DNA from: Burkholderiales bacterium
GTDB taxonomy: Bacteria; Pseudomonadota; Gammaproteobacteria; Burkholderiales; SG8-39
Reading direction: 5' to 3'
NCBI GenBank assembly: GCA_020848075.1
Contig: JADLAV010000047.1
Location: 1-64,000, forward strand
Length of the DNA: 64,000 bases
Below the pieces are notes generated by a model that worked only from the letters and a program-made list of their open reading frames with translations, was not told where the DNA came from and made no database searches. The position numbers were made by a program, and so were the translations under genes. Within the stretch, counting starts at the first letter, position 1; each line of letters begins with the position of its first letter. Shown here piece by piece: positions 1-7,624 of this stretch.

Positions 1-2
1 AT

Positions 3-77
3 CGCCAGCTCTGGGTGCTCGCCACCGCACTCGGCCGATCGGTCGCGGAGGTTGACGTGAAGACCCGCGCTGCTTAG
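3..77 (+). CDS. 3' end of an unidentified gene cut by the window edge
   Basis: An open frame enters from the left edge and ends at a TAG at 75-77. The visible 24 residues (about RQLWVLATALGRSVAEVD...) look like an ordinary alpha-helical C-terminus, but the stretch is too short to assign a family. It may also be non-coding. Confidence 0.25.
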   Translation, partial: RQLWVLATALGRSVAEVDVKTRAA

Positions 78-123
78 CCTGTGAACCGACCGCCGTCCGA
101 AGCTTCAACTACGAACGGGACAC

Positions 124-144
124 CGCCCAACTGATGGTTGGGCG
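124..144. terminator. Short perfect hairpin without a T-run
   Basis: CGCCCAAC and GTTGGGCG form a perfect 8-bp stem around a 5-nt loop. No T-tract follows on either strand, so factor-independent termination is doubtful. Both arms match the integron core-site consensus (GTTRRRY and its complement). The arms are too close together for a normal attC. Confidence 0.35.
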
Positions 145-213
145 CCACTCGGCAGCGCCTTAAGTACGGGTGCCTTCTAAGCGCGGTAGTGGTTCGGTTT
201 GACCGGTGATGGG

Positions 214-576
214 CTACGCCTTGGCGGCCGTGGTGGCTTGGGTCATGACGGTAGCCCAGGCACCATCAATTCGCTTCCAAACCTCCACTACCCACAGTCC
301 GCCGCTGAAGAATCGAGTGACAACGAGGTCGCCTTGCTGTTGGAACTGCTCGCGTTCGCGCGGGACGTAAGGGCGTTGTTTCTGCGTTTGCAGGTTTTCG
401 ATCCGGTCAGCACGCAAGTAGAACTGGCCGTTCTGCTGGACGGTCGTGAAGTCGCTCGCGGTGTACTTGCCCCATTGCGCCGGATCCACGGCATAAAAGG
501 CATCGTCACGCGCCCGCATGGCGGCCTGAAGATCGGCGGGGATGTTTGCAGCAAGGTTGGACACGATGGTCTCCAA
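214..576 (-). CDS. SnoaL/NTF2-like (DUF4440-type) small protein
   Basis: The 120-residue product has the layout of the NTF2-like/DUF4440 superfamily: an N-terminal helix, then ADFTTVQQNG, then alternating strands ending in VEVWKRIDGAW. Such cone-shaped domains bind small molecules or act as isomerases, hydrolases or immunity proteins. No catalytic residues can be assigned here. The start is TTG, preceded by a purine-rich GAGAGAAG; a GTG four codons in is the alternative. It lies on the same strand as hicBA, and an attC-like site (662-778) separates the two. That layout would make it a neighbouring gene cassette, which is an inference. Confidence 0.55.
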   Translation of the reverse strand: METIVSNLAANIPADLQAAMRARDDAFYAVDPAQWGKYTASDFTTVQQNGQFYLRADRIENLQTQKQRPYVPREREQFQQQGDLVVTRFFSGGLWVVEVWKRIDGAWATVMTQATTAAKA

Positions 577-661
577 GAAGCTTCTCTCTCAGTGGCATGA
601 ACACGATGAGTCTCGTGATGGCAGGGACTGGATTCTCGGCCAGACGTGCGCGCAGAGTGTC

Positions 662-778
662 CTTGTGCCGCCCAACGTCTGAGATCGCCGGCGCATCGCG
701 GCTGGCGCGCGGGTTGCGCATGCAAGCCGCGTGACAGACGCGTCATGCGTCCGGTGCAGCGACTTGTTAGAAGCGCTC
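662..778 (-). repeat. attC-like recombination site downstream of hicA (candidate)
   Basis: On the minus strand a TTCTAAC core starts just past the hicA stop codon. A GTTGGGC core, matching the integron GTTRRRY consensus exactly, lies about 100 bases further on, after CTCAGAC. The two cores can pair using two G-U wobbles. The inner arms pair less well than in the second site at 1219-1311. The GTTAGAAGCGCTC at 766-778 is repeated inverted and perfectly at 1215-1227, so hicBA is bracketed by 13-bp inverted repeats. Calling this an integron site is inference; no integrase gene is visible. Confidence 0.4.
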
Positions 779-961
779 TGGCTCCGGGATACCTAGATCC
801 CGACAAATCTTGCGCGCCAAGTTGTTGTTGACCTCGCTGTGCCGTGGAACGGCGCTGCGGGTGCCGAGCTGAGCGTTTTGCCACCAAGAATGCCGCCCTC
901 CTTCACGCAGAAGCGCACAGCCATGCTTGGATAGGTGCCGCAAGAGGTCGCGGCGCTTCAT
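767..961 (-). CDS. hicA: HicA-family mRNA interferase toxin
   Basis: This 64-residue protein has the dsRBD-like HicA fold. It opens with MKRRDLLRHLSKHGC and carries the conserved GGRHSWW segment, whose histidine (about residue 23) is the catalytic residue in known HicA ribonucleases. It ends with RKICRDLGIP. HicA cleaves mRNA without ribosomes and is held inactive by HicB. The ATG overlaps the hicB stop by 4 nt, so the two are co-translated with the antitoxin gene first, the less common hicBA order. Its stop codon lies at the edge of an attC-like site. Confidence 0.85.
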   Translation of the reverse strand: MKRRDLLRHLSKHGCALLREGGRHSWWQNAQLGTRSAVPRHSEVNNNLARKICRDLGIPEPERF

Positions 962-1170
962 ACCGCGATGGTCAGCTCCGTGAACCCCTTACCAGCAGCG
1001 CGACGCGCCTCTGCGCGATTCAACTCAATGGCTTCCTCGAGCGTGATACGGAGCGTTTCGAGCAGCGCCTTGCGGGTGCGCTCCTGACAATTCACGCCCG
1101 GAACCTCTTCCACCCAGCCGATCCACCACTTTCCCGAGCGCTTTACAACGACGTTGTATTCCTGCTGCAT
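958..1170 (-). CDS. hicB: HicB-family antitoxin (short form)
   Basis: The 70 residues match the partial RNase-H-like HicB core: YNVVVKRSGKWWIGWVEEVPGV, then a helix rich in E and R. The usual DNA-binding extension (HTH or RHH) of longer HicB proteins is absent, so it may neutralise HicA without repressing transcription. Start ATG at 1170 follows a short GAGG. It precedes and overlaps hicA by 4 nt. Upstream lies the second attC-like site (1219-1311). Confidence 0.8.
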   Translation of the reverse strand: MQQEYNVVVKRSGKWWIGWVEEVPGVNCQERTRKALLETLRITLEEAIELNRAEARRAAGKGFTELTIAV

Positions 1171-1218
1171 ACCTCAAGGTCTCCTTCGCGCCAAGGTTAC
1201 CCGAAGCGCGGACTGAGC

Positions 1219-1311
1219 GCTTCTAACGCTTTGCTGTGCCGCGCTCGCCACGGAAACACCAGGAAACATGGCGCACCGTCCCGGGCGTCGGCACGAGCAA
1301 AAAGTTAGAAG
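1219..1311 (-). repeat. attC-like folded site upstream of hicB
   Basis: The ends form a long imperfect inverted repeat. CTTCTAAC (1220-1227) pairs perfectly with GTTAGAAG (1304-1311). Two unpaired bases follow on each side. Then TTTGCT and GTGCCG pair with CGGCAC and AGCAAA, with one extra base (C) bulged on one strand. R box, unpaired spacer, L box with an extrahelical base and a variable centre of about 50 nt are the defining parts of an integron attC. The last base of the core departs from GTTRRRY. The site overlaps the upstream end of the IS91 transposase region. Confidence 0.5.
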
Positions 1312-1342
1312 GCATTACGGCTCGGCGGGCGTTGTCCCTCGC

Positions 1343-2681
1343 ATGGGCGAGGGGAGATGCGCCAATCGCGAACGGGCACCAGCGGCCGGGGGTGTGTACC
1401 GCCCGCGCAATCCGCGCGCGAGCCCGCTGTGGCGGTGCGCGAGGCGGCATGCACGGGAGCTACGCGAAGCCGGGCGCCTGCGCCGCGCGGTCGAGCAGCG
1501 GGCGCTCGAGCAGAGCGCTTCATCTGCTGCGGCGACCGCACCAGGGCTTTGCGCGGATCTACTGCGACGCCTGCGGGCACGACTACCTGCTCGCGTACTC
1601 CTGCAAGACGCGCTACTTCTGCCCGAGCTGCCACCAGAAGCGCGTGCTGCTCTACGGCGAGTGGGTCGAGCAGAACGTCCTTGAGCCCGTGCCGCACCGG
1701 CAGTACGTCTTCACGCTGCCGAGGCTCCTGCGCCCGATCTTCGGCCGGCGCCGGGCGTGGCTCGGGGAGCTTTGCCGCATCGCGGCGCGGCTGCTTTCGA
1801 AAGCGTATGCCGAGGCGCTGCTCGGCGCTCGGCCGGGGTTGATCCTGTTCGTGCAGACCTTCGGCGACCTCGCAAACTTCAATCCGCACGTGCACGTGCT
1901 GGCCACGGACGGGGCGTTTGCGCCCGACGGAGGATTCGTGCCGCTGCCGGCGGTTCCCGAGGAACTGCTCGCCGAGGGGTTTCGGCGCGCGGTGCTCGCG
2001 TTCCTCGTCGCCAAAGGGGCCGTCTCCGAGGATCTGCGCTGCAAGCTCCTCGGCTGGAGGCATAGCGGCTTTTCGGTGCACAACCAGGTGCGCGTAGGCG
2101 AGGGCGACGCCGCGGGCAGACAGAAGCTCGCCGGCTACATGCTGCGCGCGCCGATGTCGCTTGAGAAGATGAGCTACGACGCCAGCACCGGCGCGGTAAT
2201 CTACCGCTCGAAGATGCACCTGGGGCTGAAGCGGAACTTCCAGGTGATGCCCGGCGCCGAGTGGCTGGAACTGCTCCTGCGGCACGTGCCGGATCGCTAC
2301 GAGCATCTGGTGCGCTACGTCGGTTGGTACTCGAACCGGGCGCGGGGCGAACGCGCCAAGCCCGGAAAAAAGCACAACGCACCGAGTCCAAGCGCGCTGA
2401 GCACCGAACCGGTGAGCGAGTTCGCCTCACGCGCAAAGGCTGCCTGGGCGCGGCTGATCCGCAAAGTATACGAGGCTGACCCGCTGGAGTGCCCCAAGTG
2501 CCAGGGGCCGATGCGCCTCATCGCCCTGATCGATGATCCGGTGGTCGTGCGGCGCATCCTCGAGCACCTCAGACTGTGGGTGCCCGAGGCCCCGGAGCGA
2601 GGCCCGCCAGGCCAAGCCCCCGAGTGGCCGGCGAATGCGCTGATCCCCTTGACATACCACCCGGTCCCCGATATCGCGTAG
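1343..2681 (+). pseudogene. IS91-family (HUH) transposase with two frame breaks
   Basis: From about 1540 to 2681 one frame encodes a typical IS91 transposase. It has a zinc-finger segment (CDACG...CPSCH, about 1567-1635), the HUH motif within NPHVHVLATDG (about 1880-1912), a pair of tyrosines spaced as YVGWY near 2315-2330, and a C-terminal CPKC zinc ribbon. The expected N-terminus (VYRPRNPRASPLW, from 1394) lies in a different frame. It switches to a second frame for RFICCGD near 1517-1535 and to the third at PHQGFARIY. Relative to family members this fits an extra 5 nt near 1513 and a missing base near 1536. The gene looks inactive unless these are sequencing errors. No element ends were identified. 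Confidence 0.8.
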
Positions 2682-3523
2682 CGGCGCGCGAGGCCCGCGG
2701 CTCGCCCGCCCCCGGCCTCGCGCCCAGCCGGGCCGCTGCGCGGGGCGTGCCAATTCGCTGCCTGAGGCAATCGGCGTTGCGAATCGGACGATCCTGTGCC
2801 CTCTACATGGTCCAAGGCGCCCAGTCAGTGTAGCGCGGAGCGGCTGCGTTCGGCCAAGCACGGCAATGAGCCAGATTGATTTGCCTATCCGTTATCCGTA
2901 CCTGCTCGCCGAGTCGCAGGCCGGGTCGTGGTCTGCCGCGTGGAGCCAGCGGGCGATCGCCGCCGTGACGCGGCTGCAGACGTGTTCGCGACCCGATCCG
3001 TTGCAGGCGGACACCATGATTCTGGTGGCCGGCGCCCTGGCGTTCGCGGGGGACGTGATCGGCGATACCGGCGCGCAGTGGCCGGCGCACCAGCAGCGCG
3101 AGCGCGAGCGATGGCTGCACGACCGACCGATCCTCGCGTTCGGCAAGGAAGCCAGGCGGCAGCGCGCGCTGCGGTCGTGGCGCGTGCGAGGGCGCGGCCC
3201 TTCGATCCCGGCGGCAGGTTCGGCGCCGGACTGACCGCCGGCGCCCAAGTCAGCGCCGGCTTTGCCGGGCGCACCAAGAGGCGGTTGCGCGGTCGCGCCG
3301 GGCTTCGGCGGCGCGGAACGGATTCGGGTGCTACATTGAGGACGCCGACCGGCCCGATGGCAACGACGGGCGGCTCGAACTTCGCGGTGTCGACGGCCGC
3401 TGCAGCGGCGGGAAGCGGCCGGCGCAGCGCGCAAGCGACATCGGCGATTCCGGACACGCAGGCACCGGGTCTGCGATCGACGAAGGGTTTCGCCGCTCGC
3501 CGGTGTGAACCAAGGAGGCGCGC
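2682..3523. other. No recognisable gene (842 bp between IS91 and DUF5996)
   Basis: The longest plausible frame is plus 2866-3234 (122 codons, starting MSQIDLPIRYPYLLAE). Neither it nor the overlapping frames resemble a known family, and base use is irregular. The stretch may be scrambled sequence left by the IS91 element. Only the ribosome-binding site AAGGAGG at 3512-3518 for the next gene is clear. Confidence 0.5.
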
Positions 3524-4411
3524 ATGAACGCGTGGCCCGAGTTGCGTATCGCCGAGTGGCGCGAAACCTACGCGACGTTCTACCTGTACTCGCAGATCGT
3601 CGGCAAGATTCGGCAGACGCTGATGCCGAAGGCGAACCAGTGGTGGAACGTGACCTTCTACCTGACGCCACGCGGCCTGACGACCGGCGCGATGCCATAC
3701 CGCGAGCGCACGCTGTCGATCGACTTCGACTTCCTCGCCGGGCAGGTCGTCATCGTCGACAGCGACGACCATATCCGCCGGCTGCCGCTCGCGGCCGCCG
3801 CGGTCTGCGACTTCCATGATGCGGTCTTCGCCGAGCTGGCGGCGATCGACGTGCGCGTTGCCATCAGCACCAAGCCGCAGGAGTGCCCGGTGACGACCCT
3901 GTTCACCGAGGACCGCGAGCACGCGAGTTGCGACGCCGCCGCGATGCAGCGGTTCTGGGAGGTGCTGCGGCGCACCGAGCCCGTGTTTCAGCAGTTCCGG
4001 GCGCGGTTTCGCGGCAAGTGCAGTCCGGTGCATTTCTTCTGGGGCGCGTGCGATCTGGCCGTCACCCGCTTCAACGGCCGCCGCGCGCCGCCGCGCAAGG
4101 GGCTCGTCGAGCGCGACTCCTACGACGAGGAGTGCATCTCGCTCGGGTTCTGGCCCGGCGATCCGTGGACCGGGCAGACCGAGGCGTTCTACTACTCGTA
4201 CGCGGTGCCGCCGCCGCCCGGGTTCGACCGGCAGCGCCTGAGCCCGAGCGCCGCGAGATACGACCAGACGTTCAACGAATTCGTCCTGCCGTACGACGAC
4301 GTGCGCCGCTCGCCCGATCCGGCCGCTGCGATCCTGTCGTTCGCCCAGAGCGCCTACGACGCGGCAGCGACGCTCGCGGGCTGGGACCAGGCGTCGCTCG
4401 CGTATCCGTAG
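3524..4411 (+). CDS. DUF5996 family protein
   Basis: The 295-residue protein matches DUF5996 along its length: WPELRIAEWRETYATFYLYSQIVGKIR at the N-terminus, NQWWNVTFYLTPRGLTTG, the IDFDFL segment, RGKCSPVHFFWG (about residues 163-174), LAVTRFNGRRAPP, and the GFWPG segment. The function of the family is unknown; the many invariant W, H, R and D residues suggest an enzyme. Translation should be strong because AAGGAGG sits 5 nt before the ATG. It stands alone between mobile debris and a toxin-antitoxin locus, so it is probably accessory. Confidence 0.85.
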   Translation: MNAWPELRIAEWRETYATFYLYSQIVGKIRQTLMPKANQWWNVTFYLTPRGLTTGAMPYRERTLSIDFDFLAGQVVIVDSDDHIRRLPLAAAAVCDFHDAVFAELAAIDVRVAISTKPQECPVTTLFTEDREHASCDAAAMQRFWEVLRRTEPVFQQFRARFRGKCSPVHFFWGACDLAVTRFNGRRAPPRKGLVERDSYDEECISLGFWPGDPWTGQTEAFYYSYAVPPPPGFDRQRLSPSAARYDQTFNEFVLPYDDVRRSPDPAAAILSFAQSAYDAAATLAGWDQASLAYP

Positions 4412-4721
4412 GCACGGGCGTCGCGGGCCCGGCCGTTGCACGGCCCCCGCCCCGCGAGGGAGTCACGGAATTCGGCAGTTGCCCTTCGTCCGTCGAGGTC
4501 ACGGCCCGATGGGCCCGGCGCAGCAACGGCATTGACGGCCTGGCCTCGAGGCTTGGGATGGAGCAGCCTTTCCGCGCCTCTTGCGTTGTCGGGCGGTGAC
4601 GCCTGCCGGGTCCCGATCGATGCGGGCTTGGCCCAGGTTGCGCGGATGCGGCAAGGCTGGCGGTGCCGCCCCGACGATGCGGCCGCTTCATCGACCGGAC
4701 CGGGCGCCACTGGCACGCAGA
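4412..4721. other. 310-bp gap with no recognisable gene
   Basis: Nothing with clear coding character lies between the DUF5996 stop and the prlF promoter. A GC-rich imperfect inverted repeat around 4425-4460 could help end transcription of the upstream gene. It has no T-run. Confidence 0.4.
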
Positions 4722-4750
4722 TTGACATCGTAAGGAACGTTCCTTACTAT
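4722..4750 (+). promoter_or_regulatory. prlF-yhaV promoter with an 18-bp palindromic operator
   Basis: A -35 box TTGACA (4722-4727) and a -10 box TACTAT (4745-4750) are separated by exactly 17 bp. A perfect 18-bp palindrome, GTAAGGAAC/GTTCCTTAC (4730-4747), fills the spacer and runs into the -10 box. Toxin-antitoxin operons with AbrB-type antitoxins are autorepressed at such palindromes. A PrlF dimer bound here would occlude RNA polymerase. The predicted leader is about 20 nt, with AGGAG at 4766-4770 before the ATG at 4778. Confidence 0.85.
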
Positions 4751-4777
4751 GCAGCTATTGCCAGCAGGAGTGCAACC

Positions 4778-5095
4778 ATGCCCGAAATCCACGAAGTAGC
4801 GACGCTGACCTCGAAGGGTCAGATCACGCTGCCCAAGTCCATTCGACAGGTGCTGGGGGTGGACACCGGTGGCAAGGTCGCGTTCGACCTGCGCGGCGGC
4901 GAGGTCGTTGTGACGCGGGCCGACGCCAACCATGAAGACCCGGCGATCGGCGCTTTCCTGGGCCTGCTGGAAGCGGACATCCGGGCCGGGCGGCACATGC
5001 AGTCCCTGCCGGACGATCTGGCGCAGGCCATGCTGGCGAATGCGCGCCGGGCGGTGAACCTCGACGAAGATATCGAAGGCGAAGTGGCGCTCTGA
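4778..5095 (+). CDS. prlF: PrlF/SohA-family antitoxin (AbrB-type DNA-binding)
   Basis: The 105-residue protein begins with an AbrB/SpoVT swapped-hairpin domain (residues 1-45). It shows ATLTSKGQITLPKSIRQVLG followed by GGKVAFDLRGGEVVV. The acidic C-terminal half (GAFLGLLEADI..., ending DEDIEGEVAL) is typical of PrlF antitoxins that bind the YhaV toxin. Start at 4778 is chosen because it follows AGGAG and gives the family N-terminus. Its stop overlaps the yhaV start (TGATG). It is expected to repress the palindrome-bearing promoter at 4722-4750. Confidence 0.9.
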   Translation: MPEIHEVATLTSKGQITLPKSIRQVLGVDTGGKVAFDLRGGEVVVTRADANHEDPAIGAFLGLLEADIRAGRHMQSLPDDLAQAMLANARRAVNLDEDIEGEVAL

Positions 5096-5535
5096 TGCAG
5101 CGGCATGGTTGGACGCTGCTGTTCCACGAAGGCGTGATCGAGCAGCTGCGCAGGCTGCAGGCGGCCGCCCAACGGGCCGAACAGAACGACCCCCGCGGGT
5201 TCGAGAGCAACGCCAACGTCAAGTTGTTCCGGGCGTTGAGCCGGTTGATCACGGAGGTCGTGCCGAGCGATCCCTCGCGCGACGAATTCCGCCAGGGCAA
5301 CACCTTGGGGCCGGCGTACCGGCACTGGCGGCGCCCGAAGGTCGGGCGGCGGTTCCGGCTGTCCTTTCGCTACGACTCCAAGGCCAGGGCGATCGTGTTC
5401 GCCTCGGTCAACGACGAGCAGACCTTGCGGTCGGCGGGCAGCAAGTCCGACCCCTATGCGGTGTTCGAGAAAATGCTGGGGTGCGGCAATCCACCGGAAC
5501 GATTGGGCAGCGCTGGTGGCTGCAAGCAAGGCTGA
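5095..5535 (+). CDS. yhaV: YhaV-family ribonuclease toxin with frameshifted C-terminus
   Basis: Residues 1-128 match YhaV toxins, which are ribosome-dependent RelE-superfamily ribonucleases. Visible motifs include SNANVKLFRALSRLI, RQGNTLGPAYRHWRR, RFRLSFRYDS, and AGSKSDPYAVFEKML. After GNPP (about 5495) the annotated frame gives RLGSAGGCKQG. The +1 frame instead gives the family-like tail DWAALVAASKADW, ending at 5542. One extra G near 5496-5497 would explain this. Either the last 15 or so residues are altered or the base is a sequencing error; the catalytic core is intact. Confidence 0.85.
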   Translation: MQRHGWTLLFHEGVIEQLRRLQAAAQRAEQNDPRGFESNANVKLFRALSRLITEVVPSDPSRDEFRQGNTLGPAYRHWRRPKVGRRFRLSFRYDSKARAIVFASVNDEQTLRSAGSKSDPYAVFEKMLGCGNPPERLGSAGGCKQG

Positions 5536-5852
5536 CTGGTGATGTTCAGGGCCGGATCGACCTCGGCATCGCTGCGCAGCCCGAGCGCCGCGTCGAGCGC
5601 CCCCCCAGAGACTTCGCACCCGAGCCTGGGGTGGTCGGGACGCCTGTTCGTGTGCTCATCGCCGCAATGCCGGCGTTCGCCGAATCGCTGATCGTCGACG
5701 GGGTGGAAGTTGCGCACGCGGCCGAGCGCGGCGCGCTGGCCCGGGATTCGCGCAGCGCGACGGACTGCGCCGAGGACCGTATCGGCGGCGCGCTGCCGCG
5801 CCGCGCCGCTTCAGGTAAGCCCCGCACCCAATTGCCCACGCCCTGCCCGAGC

Positions 5853-6077
5853 TTCGCCTTCGTCGCCCAACCGCAGACTAACGGCGTTGCCGAGCGATTC
5901 AACCGCACGCTCAAGGAGCAGGCGATCTACGGGCGCGTGTTCCGCAACATCGAGGAGGTGCGTCGCGCCGTCGCCGAGTTCGTCGAACGATACAATACCC
6001 ATTGGCGTCTCGAGAAACTGGACTTCAAGACCCCCTACGAAGTCCGTCAGGCCGCCGGCCTCAAGCAGGCCGCCTGA
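5853..6077 (+). pseudogene. IS3-family transposase, C-terminal fragment
   Basis: The frame encodes the end of an IS3-type DDE integrase core. It shows QPQTNGVAERFNRTLKEQ, containing the catalytic-glutamate helix, then ERYNTHWRLEKLDFKTPYEV, and ends at 6077. The first two catalytic aspartates and orfA are missing. The 5536-5852 stretch upstream contains nothing that restores them. It is a remnant that abuts another truncated gene on its right. Confidence 0.8.
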
Positions 6078-6114
6078 TCATGCAATTCGCTGTCCAAACA
6101 ACCGGCGCCGGTAC

Positions 6115-6672
6115 AACATACGGGTCAGCGGCACCTGGCGCAACACCAGCTATTTTCCGCTGTCGGACCCGGTGCCGGCCGAGCCGCCCGCGCGCTTTGG
6201 CAACGTGTTGTCGCAGCAGCGGTGGAAGGACGTCTTCGATTTCGCCCAGGCGGTGGACGCGCGGATCGTGACATCGTTCACGGCCGGCGTCGGCGTGCGC
6301 GACGCCGCAGGCGTCCGGACGCCGGTGCAGGCCCGACGCTTCCTCGACTGCACGCGCAAGATCGGCGGGCACATTGCCGCGGCCGAGTTCATGAACGAGC
6401 CGAACCTGGCCGCGATGGGCGGCGCGCCCAAGGGCTACACCGAGGCCGATTACGGCCGCGACTTCAAGCTGTTCTGCGCTTTCGCAAAGGAGGCCGCCGC
6501 TGACATGCTGGTGCTGGGCCCGGGCTCGGTCGGCGAGACGACCGGCAAGTGGGGTGTGATATCCGGCTACGCCAGCGACGTCCCAGTGCTGGCGACGCGC
6601 CGATTGCTGGCCGCCTCGCTACCGGCCACCGTCGATGCCTTCTCCTACCACCATTACGGGGCTGTTTCGCAT
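6115..6672 (+). pseudogene. Internal fragment of a GH79/heparanase-like glycoside hydrolase
   Basis: An open stretch of about 185 codons reads RVSGTWRNTSYFPL..., then WKDVFDFAQAVDARIVTSF, IAAAEFMNEPNLAAMGGAP and AFSYHHYGAVS. MNEP is the acid/base region of clan-A (TIM barrel) glycosidases related to GH79 and heparanase. Both ends are missing: the left is replaced by the IS3 fragment and homology stops after HHYGAVS. There is no start codon or ribosome-binding site. The family assignment rests on remembered motifs. Confidence 0.6.
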
Positions 6673-7029
6673 TCCGCGGACACCGACAGACTATCCAGAG
6701 GAAAAACGCAGACTCAAGCACGCTCGGACACCGGCCAAGCCCGCCCAAGTGTCGAACTCGAGATTGACTTTGCTTCGCGCTGCGCCTACGCTGATTGTGT
6801 CGTGACCTTTGTCCACCGCGACTCGAGCGTGCTCGAGCGTGCTGGACTCACGCAGGTTGATGCGCGGATCCAGCGCCACCGCACTTCTCGTGATCGCCGG
6901 CGTCGGCGGCTAGCCGCAACTCCTCGGCGTCCTGAGTGCCCGCGACACCGTCACCCGGGTCGTGGCACGCTGCCTCGATCCGTCGGTGCTGACTGCGGGC
7001 GACCTCGCAACTTTCCGGAGGGAACTGCA
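6673..7029. other. 357 bp without a recognisable gene
   Basis: This lies between the glycosidase and Dps fragments. It holds a tandem copy of a 10-mer (CTCGAGCGTG at 6822-6831 and 6832-6841) and no convincing coding frame. It is probably decayed sequence. Confidence 0.45.
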
Positions 7030-7317
7030 ATGAACAAGCCGGCTGCGACACGCACGCAGGATCTAGAAGAAAGGCGCAGATCGCCACTCGCGACGCCGAC
7101 CGACCTGAAGGCCGCGGCAATCAAGGGCATCGCTGGCGCGCTCGACGCCATGCTCGCCGACGTGTTCGCACTCTACCTGAAGACCAAGAATTTCCATTGG
7201 GACGTAAGCGGCCCGCACTCTCGCGATTGGCACCTCAAAGCGTTGACGGCGCGCTTTCGAGCGGCGCACTGATTGCGCGACGAGCACGGCGACGTCGCCA
7301 CCGCCACCCTGATCTTC
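7030..7317 (+). pseudogene. Dps-family ferritin-like gene with a large internal deletion
   Basis: From the ATG at 7030 the frame gives a good Dps N-terminus, with DLKAAAIKGIAGALDAMLADVF, then KNFHWDVSGPH, the ferroxidase histidine region. After RDWHLK the similarity is lost and a TGA follows at 7270-7272. In the same frame just past that stop, RDEHGDVATATLI matches the far C-terminal helix of Dps. About half of the gene, including the central helices, is therefore missing. A functional 12-mer cannot be made. Confidence 0.75.
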
Positions 7318-7330
7318 GAAGGAAGCCCCC

Positions 7331-7576
7331 ATGTCGAATCCTCGAGACGAAGCACCTGTTCTCGCGCACATTCAGCGGTTGGTGGATGAAGAGCACCGGC
7401 TGTTCGAGCAAGGCTCGCTCGACGATCAGCAGAGCAAGCGTCTGAAGAGCGTGCAGGTGGCGCTCGATCAGTGCTGGGACCTGCTGCGCCAGCGGCGCGC
7501 TGCCCAGGAAACCGGAAGCAACCCTGCCGACGCCCATGTGCGCCCGCCCGAGGTGGTCGAGAACTACACCGGCTGA
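7331..7576 (+). CDS. DUF2630 family protein
   Basis: This 81-residue protein matches DUF2630: an N-terminal HIQRLVDEEHRLFEQG helix, then VALDQCWDLLRQRRAAQE and a C-terminal RPPEVVENY. The family is small, helical and of unknown function; it is common in actinobacteria and found in some proteobacteria. GAAGGAAG upstream of the ATG serves as ribosome-binding site. It lies in a cluster of stress-type genes (Dps remnant, CopB). Confidence 0.85.
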   Translation: MSNPRDEAPVLAHIQRLVDEEHRLFEQGSLDDQQSKRLKSVQVALDQCWDLLRQRRAAQETGSNPADAHVRPPEVVENYTG

Positions 7577-7624
7577 TCCAAACCGCGCGCCACTGCGGTT
7601 CTGCTGGCCGGGCAGCCTGCTGCC

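Noticed and set aside
124-144. Considered as a complete attC site because both arms match the core consensus
   Set aside because: Only 5 nt separate the arms, leaving no room for L boxes or the central stem.
2866-3234. 122-codon frame after the IS91 remnant
   Set aside because: No family match, irregular codon use and overlapping alternatives; not supported as a gene.
5710-7272. Single 520-codon gene
   Set aside because: It is an accidental open frame running through a shadow of the IS3 tail and then in frame through the GH79-like and Dps fragments.
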